From assembly GCA_020350305.1 (NCBI GenBank), contig CP070709.1, positions 651,884-660,278 on the forward strand: DNA of 8,395 bases, given 5' to 3'. Below the pieces are notes generated by a model. The model was given only the letters and a program-made list of their open reading frames with translations. It made no database searches and was not told the DNA's origin. The stretch's first letter is position 1, and every line of letters begins with the position of its first letter. Position numbers and translations under genes: made by a program. Shown here piece after piece: positions 5,991 through 8,395 of this stretch. This DNA is from Candidatus Bathyarchaeota archaeon. Lineage in GTDB: Archaea > Thermoproteota > Bathyarchaeia > Bathyarchaeales > Bathyarchaeaceae.

Positions 5991-7034
5991 GTAATATGGG
6001 TAAGAGGCACCACCGGGATAGAATTGGCCCTGTATGGCAATTTTTTGTCCACATGCCGGGCAGCGCATGTCCTTGGTTAGATGCCACTTCACGATGTCGA
6101 AACTGAACCGTTTAATCAGCAGCTCGCCACAGTTTGGACAGCAGGTATTCTCATAACGGTGTCCTGGGACATTTCCCATATACACGTAGTTGAGACCAAC
6201 CTCACGTGACACATCGCAGGCGTGTTCAAGCGTCTCTAATGGAGTTGAGGAAATCTCAGTTACCTGATAGTTGGGGTGAAACCTTAGCAGATGAAACACA
6301 GTGTCTTTCCCAAGGTTATCTTTTATCCACATGGCTAGTTCACGAATTGTTTCCATCGAATCTCCTATCTTCGGAACCACCAGGTTGGTTACTTCAATAT
6401 GTATATTGCATTTCTTCATTTCTTTCAGTGATTCGTAAATTGGCTCCACGGATGGAACGGTTGCAAATTTCTTGTAGAATTCCGGGTCTCCTGCGCCCTT
6501 GAAATCCACTGTTGCGGCGTCCAAGATTGGAGCTATTAATTGAACAGCTTCGGGAGTCATGTATCCGTTGGTCACAAAGGTATTGAAGACCCCTTCTTTA
6601 TGGGCCATTGTTGCTGTGTCGTAAGCGTATTCGAAGAAGATGGTCGGTTCAGTATACGTGTAGCTTATGCCTTGGCATCCATCATCCTTCGCGGCTTTCA
6701 CAACTTTTTCTGATGGGAAATCGTATCCCTGAATTCTCTTTTCCTGGCTGATCAACCAGTTATCACAGAAACGACAGCGGAAGTTGCATCCCACCGTGGC
6801 GATGGACATAACCTGCGAACCGGGATTAAAGTGGGAGAGGGGCTTTTTTGTTATCGGATCAACACATACAGAACAGGCCTTAGCGTACACGAGCGAGTAG
6901 AGCTTCCCTTTCTCATTTTTTCTAACCAAACAGAACCCTACAGCGTCTTCAGCTATTATGCAACGCCTTCCGCAAAGGTTGCACCACACCTTGTTTTCTG
7001 ACAATTCTTCGTAAAGCATAGCTTCTTTTACCAT
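5982..7034 (-). CDS. amrS: AmmeMemoRadiSam system radical SAM enzyme
   Basis: The 350-residue product matches the radical SAM member of the AMMECR1/Memo/radical SAM triad. N-terminal cysteines CNLCGRRC (18, 21, 25) and C35 of GFC precede the SAM cluster motif GCNFRCRFCDNW (C83, C87, C90). Family stretches GISYTYTEPTIF (122-133), FVTNGYM (153-159), VDFKG (176-180) and LRFHPNY (250-256) follow. The C-terminal part carries a zinc ribbon (CPNC 299/302, CPAC 325/328), common in archaeal members. The reaction is unknown; no Memo or AMMECR1 gene is visible here. I chose ATG 7034 because GAGGGAG at 7045-7039 lies four bases before it. The frame extends to an ATG at 7073, but that would overlap the upstream gene. 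Only 13 bases separate it from the HTH gene, so the two are surely cotranscribed. Confidence 0.93.
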   Translation of the reverse strand: MVKEAMLYEELSENKVWCNLCGRRCIIAEDAVGFCLVRKNEKGKLYSLVYAKACSVCVDPITKKPLSHFNPGSQVMSIATVGCNFRCRFCDNWLISQEKRIQGYDFPSEKVVKAAKDDGCQGISYTYTEPTIFFEYAYDTATMAHKEGVFNTFVTNGYMTPEAVQLIAPILDAATVDFKGAGDPEFYKKFATVPSVEPIYESLKEMKKCNIHIEVTNLVVPKIGDSMETIRELAMWIKDNLGKDTVFHLLRFHPNYQVTEISSTPLETLEHACDVSREVGLNYVYMGNVPGHRYENTCCPNCGELLIKRFSFDIVKWHLTKDMRCPACGQKIAIQGQFYPGGASYPYYVI

Positions 7035-7047
7035 CTTACTCCCTCTC

Positions 7048-7350
7048 TTACTCCTTCTCCAACTGAATCCCATTTCCGTTAAACCGTATAATCAGCGCCC
7101 TTGTCACGGCTTTGAAGCCCCGCCTAGACCCGTTTAATTCGACGAGGTTTGCTTCCCTAAGCTTGTTCATGTGGAACCAGACGGTCATGCGTGGCTCAGA
7201 AGTTATCTGTTGCAGTTTAGAAATCGTTAGCCTGTTGGGGTATGCTTTTATGAGTTCTTGGAGTATGCGCATTCGGCTGGGAAGACTCAGAGCTTCGCAC
7301 ACTTCATAGCCGTTTAACTCTTTTTCAGAATGCATCTCATGAACTCTCAT
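7048..7350 (-). CDS. ArsR-like winged-helix transcription regulator
   Basis: The 100-residue protein is a single winged-helix domain of ArsR type. It has a helix at EVCEALSLPSRMRILQELIK, a helix-turn-helix spanning LTISKLQQITSEPRMTVWFHMNKLREANLV (about 41-70), and a basic wing (ELNGSRRGFKAVTRAL). No cysteine pair for metal sensing is present beyond C18, so a classical metalloregulator is unlikely. It is the first gene of an operon with the AmmeMemoRadiSam enzyme, which is its probable target together with its own promoter. The ATG at 7350 lies about 25 bp from the centre of a TATA box (7378-7371), so the message is probably leaderless. A perfect inverted repeat over the start (7349-7366) could be its operator. 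Confidence 0.85.
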   Translation of the reverse strand: MRVHEMHSEKELNGYEVCEALSLPSRMRILQELIKAYPNRLTISKLQQITSEPRMTVWFHMNKLREANLVELNGSRRGFKAVTRALIIRFNGNGIQLEKE

Positions 7351-7366
7351 ACTACTGTACTAGTAT
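7349..7366. promoter_or_regulatory. Inverted repeat, candidate operator of the HTH regulator
   Basis: ATACTA (7349-7354) and TAGTAT (7361-7366) form a perfect six-base inverted repeat with a six-base spacer. It covers the predicted transcription start and lies just downstream of the TATA box. A dimeric winged-helix protein bound here would block RNA polymerase. Size and placement suit autorepression; binding is inferred. Confidence 0.45.
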
Positions 7367-7370
7367 AAGA

Positions 7371-7378
7371 GTATAAAT
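7371..7378 (-). promoter_or_regulatory. TATA box for the HTH-amrS operon
   Basis: ATTTATAC on the minus strand is centred about 25 bp before the ATG at 7350, so transcription should begin at or within a base or two of the start codon. No Shine-Dalgarno site is present, in keeping with leaderless translation. Confidence 0.65.
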
Positions 7379-7443
7379 CTTCTCCCCATCTTCTTGAAAA
7401 GTCTACGCCTTTCCAAATGATCGGTCAAAATTGTTGTTTTTAA

Positions 7444-7686
7444 GATATCCCCTTTATTAGCGTTAATGGCAACATTATTGCGGAATGCTCTGTAAGAAAC
7501 CTCTCGGGGGATGACGCCCGAAAGTTAGCTGAAAACTGGGGCGCCTTCGAAGAGAACATCATCTACTGTCTAATCTGCGTAGAAAGGTCAAAGAAGAAAA
7601 ATGGTTTCCGAAAAATGCAGTTAAATTCTTATGCCATGCATATTCATCTAGTAAAATTGGAAATTAGGGTGGCTCGAATTGAGTAG
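7444..7686 (+). other. Coding-like open stretch without start codon
   Basis: The roughly 300-base divergent gap before the HMG-CoA reductase gene is open in one plus-strand frame for about 80 codons, after a TAA at 7441-7443 up to a TAG at 7684-7686. That TAG overlaps the first codons of the reductase in another frame. The first part reads like protein (SVRNLSGDDARKLAENWGAF, then EENIIYCLICVERSKKK), but the first ATG is at 7615, past that part. It may be the 3' remnant of a lost gene or chance. I recognise no family. Confidence 0.25.
7666..7672 (+). promoter_or_regulatory. Shine-Dalgarno site deciding the TTG start of mvaA
   Basis: AGGGTGG ends six bases before TTG 7679. It is the reason to accept this non-ATG start over the GTG at 7733, which would cut away the conserved GFYKLTP segment. 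Confidence 0.6.
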
Positions 7687-8395
7687 AACGTCTCAGATTT
7701 CAGGATTCTACAAACTAACCCCAAAAAAAAGAGTGCAAATCGTAAAAGATTTCGCTGGTTTAACAGATGAAGAAGTTGAAACTCTATTATCAACAGGATC
7801 TTTGAAAATGGAGTTAGCCAACCGAATGATTGAGAACGTCGTGGGAGTCTTCCCCATACCCCTCGGAATCGCAGTGAACTTTCTAATCAATGGACGAGAC
7901 TATTTGATTCCGATGGCAATTGATGAGCCTTCCGTGGTGGCTGCAGCCAGCTATGCGGCGAAGATGGCAAGGTTAAAGGGTGGCTTCTTCACTAGTAGCA
8001 CCGAGCCAGTCATGATTGGGCAAATCCAAGCGGTGAACATAGATGACCCGTATGGAGCGAAGATGGCTGTTCTGGCGGCAAAAGAGAAAATCCTCCAGAA
8101 AGCGAACGAGCAGGACCCCATGCTGGTTTCGGTTGGAGGAGGCGCCAAAGATCTAGACGTAAGGGTGATACAGACTAGCAGTGGCCCCATGGTCATCACC
8201 GAGCTTCACGTAGACTGCAGAGACGCAATGGGTGCAAACGCTGTAAATACTATGGCAGAGGCTGTTGCTCCGCTGATTGAGAGAATTACGCATGGCCGAG
8301 TGTATCTAAGAATCATTTCTAACCTAGCTACAAAACGGCTGGCAAGAGCTTGGACCATAGTGGCAAGGGAGGAATTAGGCGGAGAAGAAATCGTA
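7679..8395 (+). CDS. mvaA: Class II HMG-CoA reductase (N-terminal 239 residues, runs off window)
   Basis: The visible product matches class II (bacterial/degradative-type) hydroxymethylglutaryl-CoA reductase, which interconverts HMG-CoA and mevalonate. Landmarks: GFYKLTP near residue 9, the ENVVG dimer motif (52-56; ENVIG in Pseudomonas mevalonii), IDEPSVVAAAS with catalytic Glu (E83), and DAMGAN (182-187) of the dinucleotide-binding region. The catalytic Lys, second Asp and His lie beyond the edge; the full protein should be about 400-430 residues. The frame is closed upstream by a TAA at 7652, so TTG at 7679 is the first usable start. AGGGTGG at 7666-7672, six bases before it, supports it. 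In archaea the enzyme would supply mevalonate for isoprenoid lipids. Divergent from the HTH operon. Confidence 0.95.
   Translation, partial: MSRTSQISGFYKLTPKKRVQIVKDFAGLTDEEVETLLSTGSLKMELANRMIENVVGVFPIPLGIAVNFLINGRDYLIPMAIDEPSVVAAASYAAKMARLKGGFFTSSTEPVMIGQIQAVNIDDPYGAKMAVLAAKEKILQKANEQDPMLVSVGGGAKDLDVRVIQTSSGPMVITELHVDCRDAMGANAVNTMAEAVAPLIERITHGRVYLRIISNLATKRLARAWTIVAREELGGEEIV

Noticed and set aside
7034..7073. Longer start (ATG 7073) for the AmmeMemoRadiSam enzyme
   Set aside because: It would overlap the HTH gene and add an Arg/Ser/Lys-rich leader, while ATG 7034 has a strong Shine-Dalgarno site and begins close to the conserved N-terminus.
7708..8199. Two minus-strand open frames over the HMG-CoA reductase
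   Set aside because: They are antisense to a clearly conserved enzyme. The Ser/Thr/Pro-rich translations are typical of shadow frames.
1..8395. CRISPR arrays, transposons, integrase sites or toxin-antitoxin pairs
   Set aside because: I found no spaced direct repeats, no transposase or recombinase motifs, and no paired small toxin-like genes in reading both strands.

Overview
The window looks archaeal. Most genes have an AT-rich TATA-like element (often ATTTATC or TTTATA) about 25-30 bp before the predicted transcript start. At least one message appears leaderless, and others have purine-rich Shine-Dalgarno sites. The gene content includes a GPN-loop GTPase, a tRNA-Lys interrupted by a short insertion in the archaeal tRNA-intron style, an archaeal stand-alone MoCF-domain protein and several tiny zinc-ribbon proteins. 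This suggests a Thermoproteota-type archaeon, and my guess is a Bathyarchaeia lineage. The lineage is inference from style of content, not from a phylogenetic marker.

Layout from left to right. The 5' two thirds of a tRNA-Lys(UUU) gene runs off the left edge on the minus strand (1-67). A small plus-strand four-helix membrane protein follows (286-684) and converges on a long minus-strand block. Read from its left end, that block holds a GPN-loop GTPase (784-1545), a 73-residue Cys/His zinc-binding protein (1773-1994), a membrane-anchored transglutaminase-like protein (2171-3109), a CinA-N/MoCF-type nucleotide or pterin-binding protein (3253-4077), a 68-residue zinc-ribbon protein (4227-4433) and a PflX-like radical SAM protein (4585-5679). 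After a roughly 300-bp gap come an AmmeMemoRadiSam-type radical SAM enzyme (5982-7034) and a winged-helix regulator (7048-7350), which form a tight two-gene operon. A divergent intergenic region separates these from a plus-strand class II HMG-CoA reductase (7679 to the right edge, incomplete).

Most minus-strand genes are separated by 100-300 bp and several have their own TATA-like element, so they look like mostly single-gene transcripts. The HTH-AmrS pair (13-nt gap) is the only clear operon. HMG-CoA reductase points to the mevalonate/isoprenoid-lipid pathway. The two radical SAM proteins share an N-terminal cysteine cluster followed by CxxxCxxC, but no substrate or partner gene is visible here.

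The most useful leads are the 17-nt insertion between D arm and anticodon stem of the tRNA-Lys, a perfect inverted repeat over the start of the HTH gene that may be an autoregulatory operator, a possible frameshift near the end of the transglutaminase-like gene, and two coding-like open stretches with no start codon in the gaps. I see no CRISPR array, transposase, integrase or recognisable defence system, and no convincing new multi-gene system.
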